DNA of 12,096 nucleotides from Alphaproteobacteria bacterium (GTDB lineage Bacteria > Pseudomonadota > Alphaproteobacteria > UBA8366): positions 1-12,096 of the forward strand of contig JAOTYV010000131.1 in the NCBI GenBank assembly GCA_029861675.1. Direction: 5' to 3'. The number at the start of each line of letters is the position of its first letter. Within the stretch, counting starts at the first letter, position 1. The position numbers and the translations under genes were made by a program. Positions 6,382-12,096 of the stretch are shown in pieces. Under the pieces are notes generated by a model. The model was given only the letters and a program-made list of their open reading frames with translations, did no database searches and had not been told where the DNA came from.

Positions 6382-7215
6382 ATGGCTGAAGCTCAAGCGC
6401 TAATGGCAGGTAAACGCGGCCTCATCATGGGGGTTGCGAATGACCGGTCGATTGCCTGGGGTATTGCACAGAAGCTCGCCGAACATGGCGCGGAGCTCGC
6501 CTTCTCGTATCAGGCCGATCAACTTGAGCGCCGCGTCCGGCCGCTGGCGGAATCGGTCGGCTCCGACATGGTCCTGAAATGCGACGCCGGTGACGATGCG
6601 AGCATCGACGCGCTGTTCGAGCAACTTGGCAATAAGTGGGGATCGCTTGATTTCATCGTGCATGCGATCGCGTTTTCCGACCGCAACGAACTCACCGGTA
6701 AATACGTCAATACGACCCGGGCGAATTTTCAGCTCACCTTGGACGTGTCGTGCTACACGCTGACCGCTGTCTGCCAGCGCGCAATGAAGATGATGAACAA
6801 GGGCGGCAGTATCATCACCCTGACCTATTACGGCGCGGAACGGGTGATGCCGCATTACAATGTAATGGGCGTGGCCAAGGCGGCGCTTGAGGCGAGCGTC
6901 CGGTACCTGTCGGTCGACCTCGGCGGGCAGGATATCCGGGTGAATGCGATCTCCGCCGGTCCGATCAAGACGCTTGCGGCGTCGGGCATCGGCGATTTCC
7001 GGTACATCTTGAAATGGAACGAGTTGAACTCGCCGCTCAAACGGAACGTGACCCTGGCGGAAGTGGGCAATGCGGGGCTTTACCTGCTGTCCGACCTCAG
7101 CCGCGGCGTGACCGGCGAGGTGCATCATGTGGATTCCGGCTATCACACGGTCGGCATGGTTTCGGTCGATGCCGCCGAGGAAGTCGGAAAACTCATCGAC
7201 GGCCTCAAGACCTGA
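6382..7215 (+). CDS. fabI: Enoyl-[acyl-carrier-protein] reductase (NADH), FabI
   Basis: A 277-residue short-chain-dehydrogenase-fold enzyme that carries out the last reduction of each fatty-acid elongation cycle, converting trans-2-enoyl-ACP to acyl-ACP. The cofactor-binding GVANDRSIAWGIA lies at 17-29. The FabI-specific active site TYYGAERVMPHYNVMGVAKAALE gives Tyr149, Tyr159 and Lys166, matching E. coli Tyr146, Tyr156 and Lys163. NAISAGPIKTLAASGI (188-203) is the substrate-binding loop, and GEVHHVDSGYHTVGM (245-259) is the usual C-terminal signature. The residue corresponding to E. coli Gly93 appears to be Ala97 (VHAIAFSD); this affects only inhibitor-sensitivity inference. ATG 6382 has GAGGGG about 6 bases upstream. 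aroC follows after 18 bp, so the two probably form one transcript. Confidence 0.97.
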   Translation: MAEAQALMAGKRGLIMGVANDRSIAWGIAQKLAEHGAELAFSYQADQLERRVRPLAESVGSDMVLKCDAGDDASIDALFEQLGNKWGSLDFIVHAIAFSDRNELTGKYVNTTRANFQLTLDVSCYTLTAVCQRAMKMMNKGGSIITLTYYGAERVMPHYNVMGVAKAALEASVRYLSVDLGGQDIRVNAISAGPIKTLAASGIGDFRYILKWNELNSPLKRNVTLAEVGNAGLYLLSDLSRGVTGEVHHVDSGYHTVGMVSVDAAEEVGKLIDGLKT

Positions 7216-7233
7216 GCCGCGAGGGCGGCTGCC

Positions 7234-8307
7234 ATGTCTCATAACAGTTTCGGCCACCTCTTCCGCTTCACGACCTGGGGCGAAAGCCATGGCCCGGCGA
7301 TCGGCTGCGTGGTCGACGGCGTGCCGCCGGGAATCGCGCTTGCAGAATCCGACCTGCAGCAGTGGCTCGATCGCCGGCGGCCGGGACAATCCCGCTACAC
7401 GACGCAGCGCAAGGAACTGGATCAGGTGAAAATCCTCTCCGGGGTCTTCGAGGGACAGACCACCGGCACGCCGGTCGGCATGATCATCGAGAATATGGAT
7501 CAGCGGTCGCGCGACTATGGCGACATCAAGGATAAATTCCGTCCGGCCCATGCCGACTATACCTATTGGAAGAAATACGGCATCCGCGATTACCGGGGCG
7601 GCGGGCGGTCCTCGGCGCGCGAAACGGCGATGCGCGTTGCCGCCGGCGGCATCGCCCGCAAGGTGCTGGGGGACGGAATCAGCATTCGCGGCGCGCTGGT
7701 GCAGATGGGACCGCACGCCGTGAACCGCAAGAATTGGGACTGGGACGAGGTGGATAACAATCCGTTCTTCTGCCCCGACGCCAAGACCGCTGCCAAATGG
7801 GGCAAGTATCTCGACGCCTTGCGCAAGGAGGGCTCTTCCGCCGGTGCGGTAATCGAGGTGGTGGCGACCGGCGTACCCGCGGGATGGGGCGCCCCGGTCT
7901 ATGGCAAGCTCGACGCCGATCTGGCGTCGGCCTTGATGAGCATCAACGCGGTGAAGGGCGTCGAAATCGGCGCCGGCATGGGCGCGGCGGCCCTGCGCGG
8001 CGAGGAAAATTCGGACGAAATGGCGATGAACAACGACGGCACAGTGCGCTTTCTGTCCAATGCGGCGGGCGGCATTCTCGGCGGCATATCGTCGGGGCAG
8101 GACGTGGTGGCGCGGTTTGCCGTGAAGCCGACGAGTTCGATCCTGAAGCCGCGCCGGACGGTGACGGTGGACGGCGAGGAGACCGAGATCGTCACCAAGG
8201 GGCGGCACGATCCCTGCGTCGGTATCCGCGGCGTGCCCGTGGGCGAGGCGATGGTGGCCTGTGTGCTGGCCGATCACATGCTGCGCCACCGCGCGCAGTG
8301 CGGATGA
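7234..8307 (+). CDS. aroC: Chorismate synthase, AroC
   Basis: A 357-residue enzyme that makes chorismate from 5-enolpyruvylshikimate 3-phosphate, the last shared step of aromatic amino-acid synthesis; it needs reduced FMN. The signatures are present in order: [12 protein letters not shown] (13-24) with His19, [14 protein letters not shown] (48-61), [16 protein letters not shown] (101-116) with His106, [13 protein letters not shown] (119-131) and [18 protein letters not shown] (323-340). Length is normal for the compact bacterial form. The ATG follows GAGGG (7221-7225) with 8-base spacing, 18 bp after fabI. A hairpin terminator follows 40 bp after the stop. The fabI-aroC order is one I recall as common in alphaproteobacteria; the link looks organisational rather than biochemical. 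Confidence 0.98.
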   Translation: MSHNSFGHLFRFTTWGESHGPAIGCVVDGVPPGIALAESDLQQWLDRRRPGQSRYTTQRKELDQVKILSGVFEGQTTGTPVGMIIENMDQRSRDYGDIKDKFRPAHADYTYWKKYGIRDYRGGGRSSARETAMRVAAGGIARKVLGDGISIRGALVQMGPHAVNRKNWDWDEVDNNPFFCPDAKTAAKWGKYLDALRKEGSSAGAVIEVVATGVPAGWGAPVYGKLDADLASALMSINAVKGVEIGAGMGAAALRGEENSDEMAMNNDGTVRFLSNAAGGILGGISSGQDVVARFAVKPTSSILKPRRTVTVDGEETEIVTKGRHDPCVGIRGVPVGEAMVACVLADHMLRHRAQCG

Positions 8308-8347
8308 GGGCGACAGGTCGCACATTCTTAATTGCGGTTCGTTTCAG

Positions 8348-8377
8348 CGGCGATGATTTCTGCATCGCCGGATTTTG
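8348..8377 (+). terminator. Rho-independent terminator after aroC
   Basis: CGGCGATG (8348-8355) and CATCGCCG (8363-8370) form a perfect 8-bp stem with a 7-nt loop, followed by GATTTTG. It lies 40 bp after the aroC stop codon and separates the fabI-aroC transcript from the cyn control region. The T-run is short. Confidence 0.6.
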
Positions 8378-8404
8378 TGCTGATCGCATTTTGGCGAATT
8401 TCTG

Positions 8405-8451
8405 AGTGATTAAAAAATAATCACTAAATATTTTCGATTAAATAATAGTCA
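8405..8451. promoter_or_regulatory. Tandem palindromes, candidate upstream activator sites for the cyn operon
   Basis: The first copy is a perfect palindrome, AGTGATTA-N5-TAATCACT (8405-8425). The second copy, GATTA-N5-TAGTC (8436-8450), differs by one base in the core. Their centres (8415 and 8443) are 28 bp apart and lie about 140 and 110 bp upstream of the sigma-54 promoter, a usual distance for enhancer-binding activators. The sequence does not match the NtrC consensus (TGCAC-type half sites), so the regulator is unknown. Confidence 0.5.
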
Positions 8452-8468
8452 TATGCACATCGTCTATT

Positions 8469-8483
8469 CAAGGCAGCTCCTTG
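8469..8483. repeat. Short inverted repeat in the cyn upstream region
   Basis: CAAGG-CAGCT-CCTTG is a perfect 5-bp inverted repeat with a 5-base spacer, between the tandem palindromes and the promoter. It may be another protein site or chance. Confidence 0.25.
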
Positions 8484-8504
8484 TCTGACTGACGTGATAA
8501 TTTC

Positions 8505-8517
8505 TAACATATTGAAT
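8505..8517 (-). promoter_or_regulatory. Candidate IHF-binding site
   Basis: TAACATATTGAAT matches the reverse complement of the IHF consensus (YAA-N4-TTGATW) at 8 of 9 constrained positions. It lies in AT-rich DNA between the tandem palindromes and the sigma-54 promoter, where DNA bending by IHF is commonly needed. It is a pattern match only. Confidence 0.35.
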
Positions 8518-8544
8518 TAAAACACCCATTCATGATTTCCGAAA

Positions 8545-8560
8545 TTGGCACGCATGTTGC
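8545..8560 (+). promoter_or_regulatory. Sigma-54 (RpoN) -24/-12 promoter of the cyn operon
   Basis: TTGGCACGCATGTTGC is a near-perfect match to the sigma-54 consensus TGGCACG-N4-TTGC. GG (8547-8548) and GC (8559-8560) are exactly 10 bp apart. Transcription would start near 8572, about 60 nt before the proposed first start codon. Sigma-54 control implies an enhancer-binding activator and fits nitrogen-limitation control of cyanate use. Confidence 0.82.
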
Positions 8561-8584
8561 GGTGCAGCATGTGCGGGCAAGTAA

Positions 8585-8600
8585 CCGGCAATCCTGCCGG
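8585..8600 (+). other. Small hairpin in the cyn leader
   Basis: CCGGCA-ATCC-TGCCGG is a perfect 6-bp stem with a 4-nt loop in the predicted 5' leader, about 18 nt before the AGGGAG ribosome binding site. No T-run follows, so it is not a terminator. It may stabilise the messenger. Confidence 0.35.
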
Positions 8601-8631
8601 CATTGCACCGAAGCAGTAGGGAGATCGATGA

Positions 8632-8754
8632 ATGGTAGCGTTTCGCGACCCTTTTGATGCGAGGATTAAATTCGCGAGTGGATGTTCTTGTGGCGCACAT
8701 GGCAGTCAGCCGAGCACGATGCGGAACTCGAAGCGCAATCGCCTGCGCGGGTAG
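8632..8754 (+). pseudogene. Out-of-frame N-terminus of the cyanate-binding protein (40-codon frame)
   Basis: ATG 8632 has an ideal AGGGAG (8618-8623) 8 bases upstream. It encodes MVAFRDPFDARIKF followed by ASGCSCGAHGSQ, then runs out of frame to TAG 8752-8754. The Cys-rich CSCG-x-H-x-SQ stretch followed by AEHD is what I recall at the N-terminus of CmpA/NrtA-type binding proteins in alphaproteobacteria. AEHD appears here only in the neighbouring frame, as GCC GAG CAC GAT from 8709. Adding one base after 8709 would join the two frames into a protein of about 468 residues. There is no slippery heptamer at the junction, so a real or assembly-derived 1-base deletion is more likely than programmed frameshifting. 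Confidence 0.65.
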
Positions 8755-10037
8755 ACCCGGTTGATCCTGTCCAATCGGATGTGGACACGTTGACGGCGCG
8801 TTGCGTGGAAACCGCCGTGTTGCAAAGCATCTTCGGTGGCGATGCCGGCCGCCGGAATTTCCTCCGCGCCGTCGGCGCGAGTACGGCGCTTGCAGCGGTA
8901 TCGCAGGTCTTTCCCTTGGACGCCGCCAAAGCGCTGGCCGCGGAGGCCAAGGGCAAGCTGGAAAAAACCAAGCTCGATGTGGGTTTCGTGCCGATTACCT
9001 GCGCCACGCCAATCATCATGGCGCATCCGATGGGATTTTACGCCAAGCACGGCCTGGACGTCTCAGTGATCAAGACCGCCGGCTGGGCGGTCGCGCGGGA
9101 CAAGTCGCTCTCCGGCGAATACGACGCCGCACATATGCTGACGCCGATGCCGCTCGCGATCTCCATGGGTGCGGGATCGACCGCGAGCCCCTGGACGATG
9201 CCGGCCGTCGAGAATATCAACGGTCAAGCCATTACGTTGGCGATGAAACATAAGGACAAGCGCGATCCGAAACAGTGGAAGGGCATGCGGTTTGCGGTGC
9301 CTTTCGACTATTCGATGCATAATTTCCTGCTTCGGTATTACGTCGCCGAGCATGGGTTGGACCCGGACAAGGACATCCAGATCCGCGTCTTGCCACCGCC
9401 GGAAATGGTAGCGAATCTGCGCGCGGGCAATGTTGATGGCTATCTAGCGCCGGATCCGTTCAATCAACGTGCCGTCTATGACGGTGTCGGCTTCATTCAT
9501 CTGCTGACCAAGGAAATCTGGCTGAACCACCCGTGTTGTGCATTTGCGGCGAGCAAGAAGTTCGTCACAGATATGCCGAATACATTCATCGCACTCTACA
9601 AATCGGTTATCGAGGCGACGCAATATGCCAACAAACCGGCCAATCGCAAGGAAGTTGCGAAGGCGATTTCGCCGAAGAATTATCTAAACCAGCCAGTGAC
9701 GGTGGTCGAGCAGGTGTTGACGGGAACCTATGCGGACGGCCTCGGCAACGTCCAAAAAGAACCGGACCGAATTGGATTCGACCCCTTCCCATGGCATTCC
9801 ATGGCCGTGTGGATCATGACCCAGATGAAGCGCTGGGGATATATCAAGGGGGACGTGAACTATAAGGCCATCGCCGAAGAGGTTTATTTGGCGACCCGCG
9901 CGCGCGAGGTCATGGCCGAAATGGGAATCGCCGCGCCGGAGTCCACTTATACCAAGCATACGATCATGGGCCGGGTCTTCGATCCCGATCAGGCGGATGC
10001 ATATTCTAAGAGCTTTGTGATCGGGAGATCGGCATGA
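8682..10037 (+). CDS. cynA: CmpA/NrtA-family ABC transporter substrate-binding protein, probably for cyanate
   Basis: As the longest single frame it has 451 residues from ATG 8682, but that start has no good ribosome binding site; the real start was probably 8632 in another frame. A twin-arginine export motif, GRRNFLRAVGAS (56-67), precedes a hydrophobic Ala-rich stretch, so the protein is likely folded before export to the periplasm. The binding domain is typical of the NrtA/CmpA family: KLDVGFVPITCATPIIMAHPMGFYAKHGLDV (97-127), GEYDAAHMLTPMPLAISMG (145-163), NINGQAITLAMKHKD (178-192), FAVPFDYSMHNFLLRYY (204-220) and PPEMVANLRAGNVDGYLAPDPFNQRAVYDGVGF (239-271). This family binds nitrate, nitrite, bicarbonate or cyanate. 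Cyanate is inferred from cynS downstream. The stop overlaps the permease start (ATGA). It is the first gene of the operon behind the sigma-54 promoter. Confidence 0.88.
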   Translation: MFLWRTWQSAEHDAELEAQSPARVDPVDPVQSDVDTLTARCVETAVLQSIFGGDAGRRNFLRAVGASTALAAVSQVFPLDAAKALAAEAKGKLEKTKLDVGFVPITCATPIIMAHPMGFYAKHGLDVSVIKTAGWAVARDKSLSGEYDAAHMLTPMPLAISMGAGSTASPWTMPAVENINGQAITLAMKHKDKRDPKQWKGMRFAVPFDYSMHNFLLRYYVAEHGLDPDKDIQIRVLPPPEMVANLRAGNVDGYLAPDPFNQRAVYDGVGFIHLLTKEIWLNHPCCAFAASKKFVTDMPNTFIALYKSVIEATQYANKPANRKEVAKAISPKNYLNQPVTVVEQVLTGTYADGLGNVQKEPDRIGFDPFPWHSMAVWIMTQMKRWGYIKGDVNYKAIAEEVYLATRAREVMAEMGIAAPESTYTKHTIMGRVFDPDQADAYSKSFVIGRSA

Positions 10038-10873
10038 AACTAGGCGTGCCGGTGCGCGCCGCTATTTTGTCCGGGGCGCTGTTTCTGGTCTTTGTTTCTG
10101 TATGGCAACTCGCCGTGTCCGGCGGTGCGACAAGCACCGCCGGCATGGATCCCGAATACGCCAAGCTGATGGGACAGACGGCCAAGGGTGCGTCGGCGGT
10201 GCCGGGGCCGAGTACGATTGCAGTTGAACTTTTGCGGCACCTTGCTGACCCCTTCTACGATGCGGGTCCCAACGACAAGGGTATCGGCATCCAAATGGGC
10301 TATTCGCTGATCCGGGTATTGCTCGGGTTTTCAATTGCCGCCGTTGTCGCCATCCCGTTGGGTTTTGTCATCGGTATGTCGCCGCTTGCGTATCGGGCGT
10401 TGGATCCATTTATCCAAATCCTGAAACCTATCTCGCCACTCGCCTGGATGCCCCTTGCGCTCTACACGATCAAGGATTCTTCGGCGTCCGCGATATTCGT
10501 CATATTCATTTGTTCGCTCTGGCCAATGCTCGTAAATACGGCCTTCGGTGTCGCGTCCGTTCGGGTCGAATGGCTGAATGTCGCGAAGACGCTGGAAGCC
10601 GGGCGCATACGCACCGCGTTGCGCGTCATCCTGCCCGCGGCGGCGCCGACCATTATGACCGGAATGCGAATTTCGATTGGCATTGCGTGGCTTGTCATCG
10701 TCGCCGCGGAGATGCTCGTCGGCGGCACGGGGATCGGTTATTTCGTTTGGAACGAGTGGAATAACCTCAGCATTACCAACATCATCGTCGCCATTTTGTT
10801 CATCGGCGTCTTCGGCCTGGTGCTTGACCAGATCCTGGCCCATTTGACGCGGATGGTGACCTATGCCGACTAG
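10034..10873 (+). CDS. cynB: ABC transporter permease, NrtB/CynB type
   Basis: A 279-residue inner-membrane permease of the binding-protein-dependent type. About six helices are seen, near 8-27, 92-114, 128-146, 150-170, 208-228 and 247-268. The cytoplasmic EAA loop that contacts the ATPase reads AKTLEAGRIRTALRVILPAAAPTIMTGMR (183-211). GGTGIGYFVWNEWNNLSITNIIVAI (230-254) is a signature of the nitrate/bicarbonate/cyanate subfamily. The segment between helix 1 and 2 (about 30-88) is long and partly periplasmic, as in NrtB. The start overlaps the binding-protein stop by 4 bases and has GGGAG (10023-10027) 6 bases upstream, so the two are translationally coupled. It presumably forms the channel as a homodimer. 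Confidence 0.92.
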   Translation: MKLGVPVRAAILSGALFLVFVSVWQLAVSGGATSTAGMDPEYAKLMGQTAKGASAVPGPSTIAVELLRHLADPFYDAGPNDKGIGIQMGYSLIRVLLGFSIAAVVAIPLGFVIGMSPLAYRALDPFIQILKPISPLAWMPLALYTIKDSSASAIFVIFICSLWPMLVNTAFGVASVRVEWLNVAKTLEAGRIRTALRVILPAAAPTIMTGMRISIGIAWLVIVAAEMLVGGTGIGYFVWNEWNNLSITNIIVAILFIGVFGLVLDQILAHLTRMVTYAD

Positions 10874-10885
10874 CCGGAGGCCGGA

Positions 10886-11824
10886 ATGTCAGAAAAACGA
10901 TTCTTGATTAGCATAGAAGCCCTTTCGAAACACTACCCTACGCCTGACGGGACGGGCGAAACCGCAGTATTCGACAATATCTGGCTCCGTATCGAGGAGG
11001 GCGAGTTCGTTTGCGTCATCGGCCATTCGGGCTGTGGCAAGACGACGTTGCTGAATATCCTGGCCGGCCTCGAGTCCGCCTCGTCGGGTGGAATCATTCT
11101 AGGCGGGTCCGAAATTACCGGCCCTAGCCTCGATCGAGCCGTAATTTTCCAGAGCCACGCGCTTATGCCGTGGATGACGGTTTTTGGTAACGTAGCCTTC
11201 GCGGTTCGCTCGAAATGGCCGACGCTCGACAAGGCCAGTCTGTATGCCCATTGCCGCAAATATCTTGATTTGGTTCATCTTGGCGAGAATCAGGACAAGC
11301 GGCCCGCACAGCTTTCCGGCGGTATGCGTCAGCGCGTCGGCATTGCCCGGGCATTCGCAATTCAGCCGAAGATGATGCTGATGGACGAGCCGTTCAGTGC
11401 GCTCGACGCGTTGACGCGGGGCACACTGCAAGACCAGTTGCTCTCAATCTGCGCGGAGACGAAACAGACATCGTTCATGATCACGCACGATATCGATGAG
11501 GCGATTTTTCTTGCCGACAAAATTGTTCTGATGACGAACGGTCCGCACGCAAAAATTGCCGAAATTGTCAAGAATCCCCTGCCGCGCACGCGCAAGCGCG
11601 AAAACATGCACCGCCACCCGCACTACTATCGAATGCGGAGTCATTTGCTGGATTTTCTTGTGAGCCGTTCGAAGACCTTCGACGACACAATCGTCGAAGG
11701 TGGTTACGACCCCAGGAACCCTCCGATTATAGAGCCCGGACGGACGCCACGGGCGACGTTGGCGACTCCGTCGGCGGGCGAATTCACCACGGCCGGACCG
11801 ATGGAAAGCGCCGTGGTCCGGTGA
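10886..11824 (+). CDS. cynD: ABC transporter ATP-binding protein, NrtD/CynD type
   Basis: A 312-residue nucleotide-binding subunit that powers the transporter from the cytoplasmic face. All ATPase motifs are present: Walker A GHSGCGKT (46-53), Q-loop Gln89, signature LSGGMRQR (143-150), Walker B MMLMDEPF (163-170) with Glu168 as the catalytic base, and switch His201 in MITHDIDEA. The C-terminal ENMHRHPHYYRMRSHLLDFL (239-258) is usual in NrtD-like subunits. A further tail to 312 is rich in Thr/Pro and is less conserved. There is no fused binding domain as in NrtC. The ATG has GGAGG upstream, 12 bp after the permease stop, and cynS follows after 33 bp. Confidence 0.93.
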   Translation: MSEKRFLISIEALSKHYPTPDGTGETAVFDNIWLRIEEGEFVCVIGHSGCGKTTLLNILAGLESASSGGIILGGSEITGPSLDRAVIFQSHALMPWMTVFGNVAFAVRSKWPTLDKASLYAHCRKYLDLVHLGENQDKRPAQLSGGMRQRVGIARAFAIQPKMMLMDEPFSALDALTRGTLQDQLLSICAETKQTSFMITHDIDEAIFLADKIVLMTNGPHAKIAEIVKNPLPRTRKRENMHRHPHYYRMRSHLLDFLVSRSKTFDDTIVEGGYDPRNPPIIEPGRTPRATLATPSAGEFTTAGPMESAVVR

Positions 11825-11857
11825 TCCTCTGAACACCTGAACTGTGGAGACACAAAA

Positions 11858-12096
11858 ATGACGCGCGAAGAACTGACCACGACCATTATCGATCATCTGG
11901 CCGAGAAAGAAATTTCACTCAAAGCCCTCGCGGAAGCCGGTGGCCTTTCGCCGGTCTTCACGACCGCGGCCGTGATGGGACAGATGGCGTTGCCGAAAGA
12001 CGCGGCGGCGAAAATCGCCAATTTTCTCGACATGCCGGAAGCATTGGGCCTTGCAAAGATACCGTCGCGTGGTTCGCTCGGCATGACGGTGCGACC
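11858..12096 (+). CDS. cynS: Cyanate hydratase (cyanase), N-terminal part; cut by window edge
   Basis: The first 79 residues are visible before the window ends. The N-terminal helical DNA-binding-like domain matches cyanase: LAEKEISLKALAEAGGLSPVFTTAAVMGQMALPKDAA (14-50) parallels the E. coli LAEAFVTAALLGQQALP region. IPSRGSLGMTVRP leads into the catalytic domain. Cyanase converts cyanate and bicarbonate to carbamate plus CO2, and carbamate then breaks down to ammonia and CO2. The catalytic Arg, Glu and Ser lie beyond the edge and cannot be checked. ATG 11858 has GGAG (11846-11849) 8 bases upstream. Its place directly after an NrtA/B/D-type transporter identifies the operon as cynABDS-like. 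Confidence 0.9.
   Translation, partial: MTREELTTTIIDHLAEKEISLKALAEAGGLSPVFTTAAVMGQMALPKDAAAKIANFLDMPEALGLAKIPSRGSLGMTVR

Noticed and set aside
6400..8325. Very long minus-strand open frame (641 codons) opposite fabI and aroC
   Set aside because: It lies entirely antisense to two secure enzyme genes, is rich in His/Arg/Ala as expected from a shadow of GC-rich codons, and shows no domain.
8561..8608. NtrC half-sites GGTGCA (8561) and TGCACC (8603)
   Set aside because: They lie at or downstream of the predicted transcription start, face the wrong way and are about 35 bp apart, so they do not form a normal NtrC enhancer.
8628..8657. Nine-codon open frame (MNGSVSRPF) overlapping the cynA start, as a leader peptide
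   Set aside because: Its ATG is only 4 bases from the ribosome binding site and no attenuator structure follows; the ATG at 8632 is better placed.
8700..8715. Programmed -1 ribosomal frameshift at the cynA junction
   Set aside because: No X-XXY-YYZ slippery heptamer and no clear downstream stimulatory stem were seen; a 1-base deletion or assembly error is simpler.
1..12096. CRISPR array, tRNA, rRNA, prophage or insertion sequence
   Set aside because: No regularly spaced direct repeats, tRNA-like cloverleaf, rRNA stretch, integrase or transposase was found on either strand.

Overview
The window is GC-rich (roughly 60% by eye) and densely coded. Gene content and order suggest an alphaproteobacterium, possibly Rhodospirillales-like: fabI sits directly upstream of aroC, a CmpA/NrtA-type binding protein carries an internal twin-arginine motif, and compact inverted repeats fill the gaps. 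Species cannot be fixed from the sequence alone.

Left part (1-4504). The 3' end of an NHL-repeat beta-propeller gene runs rightward to 475. It is separated by an 84-bp palindromic element (521-604) from a second, leftward NHL-propeller gene (652-1614). That gene diverges from an FMN-dependent alpha-hydroxy-acid oxidase/dehydrogenase (1777-2952). An exported thioredoxin-fold protein with a WTNHDCPFV motif follows (3034-3672); its Shine-Dalgarno sequence lies inside an inverted repeat. A structured gap (3674-3809) separates it from a convergent isochorismatase-family cysteine hydrolase (3806-4504, GTG start).

Middle part (4548-8307). A YihY/BrkB membrane protein with an acidic C-terminal tail lies just upstream of the hydrolase on the minus strand. 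A small two-helix membrane protein with a probable TTG start (5997-6293) diverges from it. Two housekeeping genes follow, fabI (enoyl-ACP reductase) and aroC (chorismate synthase), which look like an operon ending at a hairpin terminator (8348-8377).

Right part (8308-12096). This is the most interesting region: a cyanate uptake and degradation operon in the order binding protein, permease, ATPase, cyanase (cynABDS, with cynS cut by the window edge). The transporter imports a small anion, and cyanase converts cyanate plus bicarbonate to ammonia and CO2, so the operon probably scavenges nitrogen. About 240 bp of AT-rich upstream DNA holds a near-perfect sigma-54 promoter (8545-8560). Two tandem GATTA-N5-TAATC-type palindromes lie 28 bp apart and 100-140 bp upstream of it, and an IHF-like site lies between. 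The binding-protein gene appears to carry a -1 frameshift near 8709: a well-placed start at 8632 encodes a Cys-rich N-terminus in one frame, and the rest of the protein continues in another.

No rRNA, tRNA, CRISPR array, insertion sequence or phage gene was seen.
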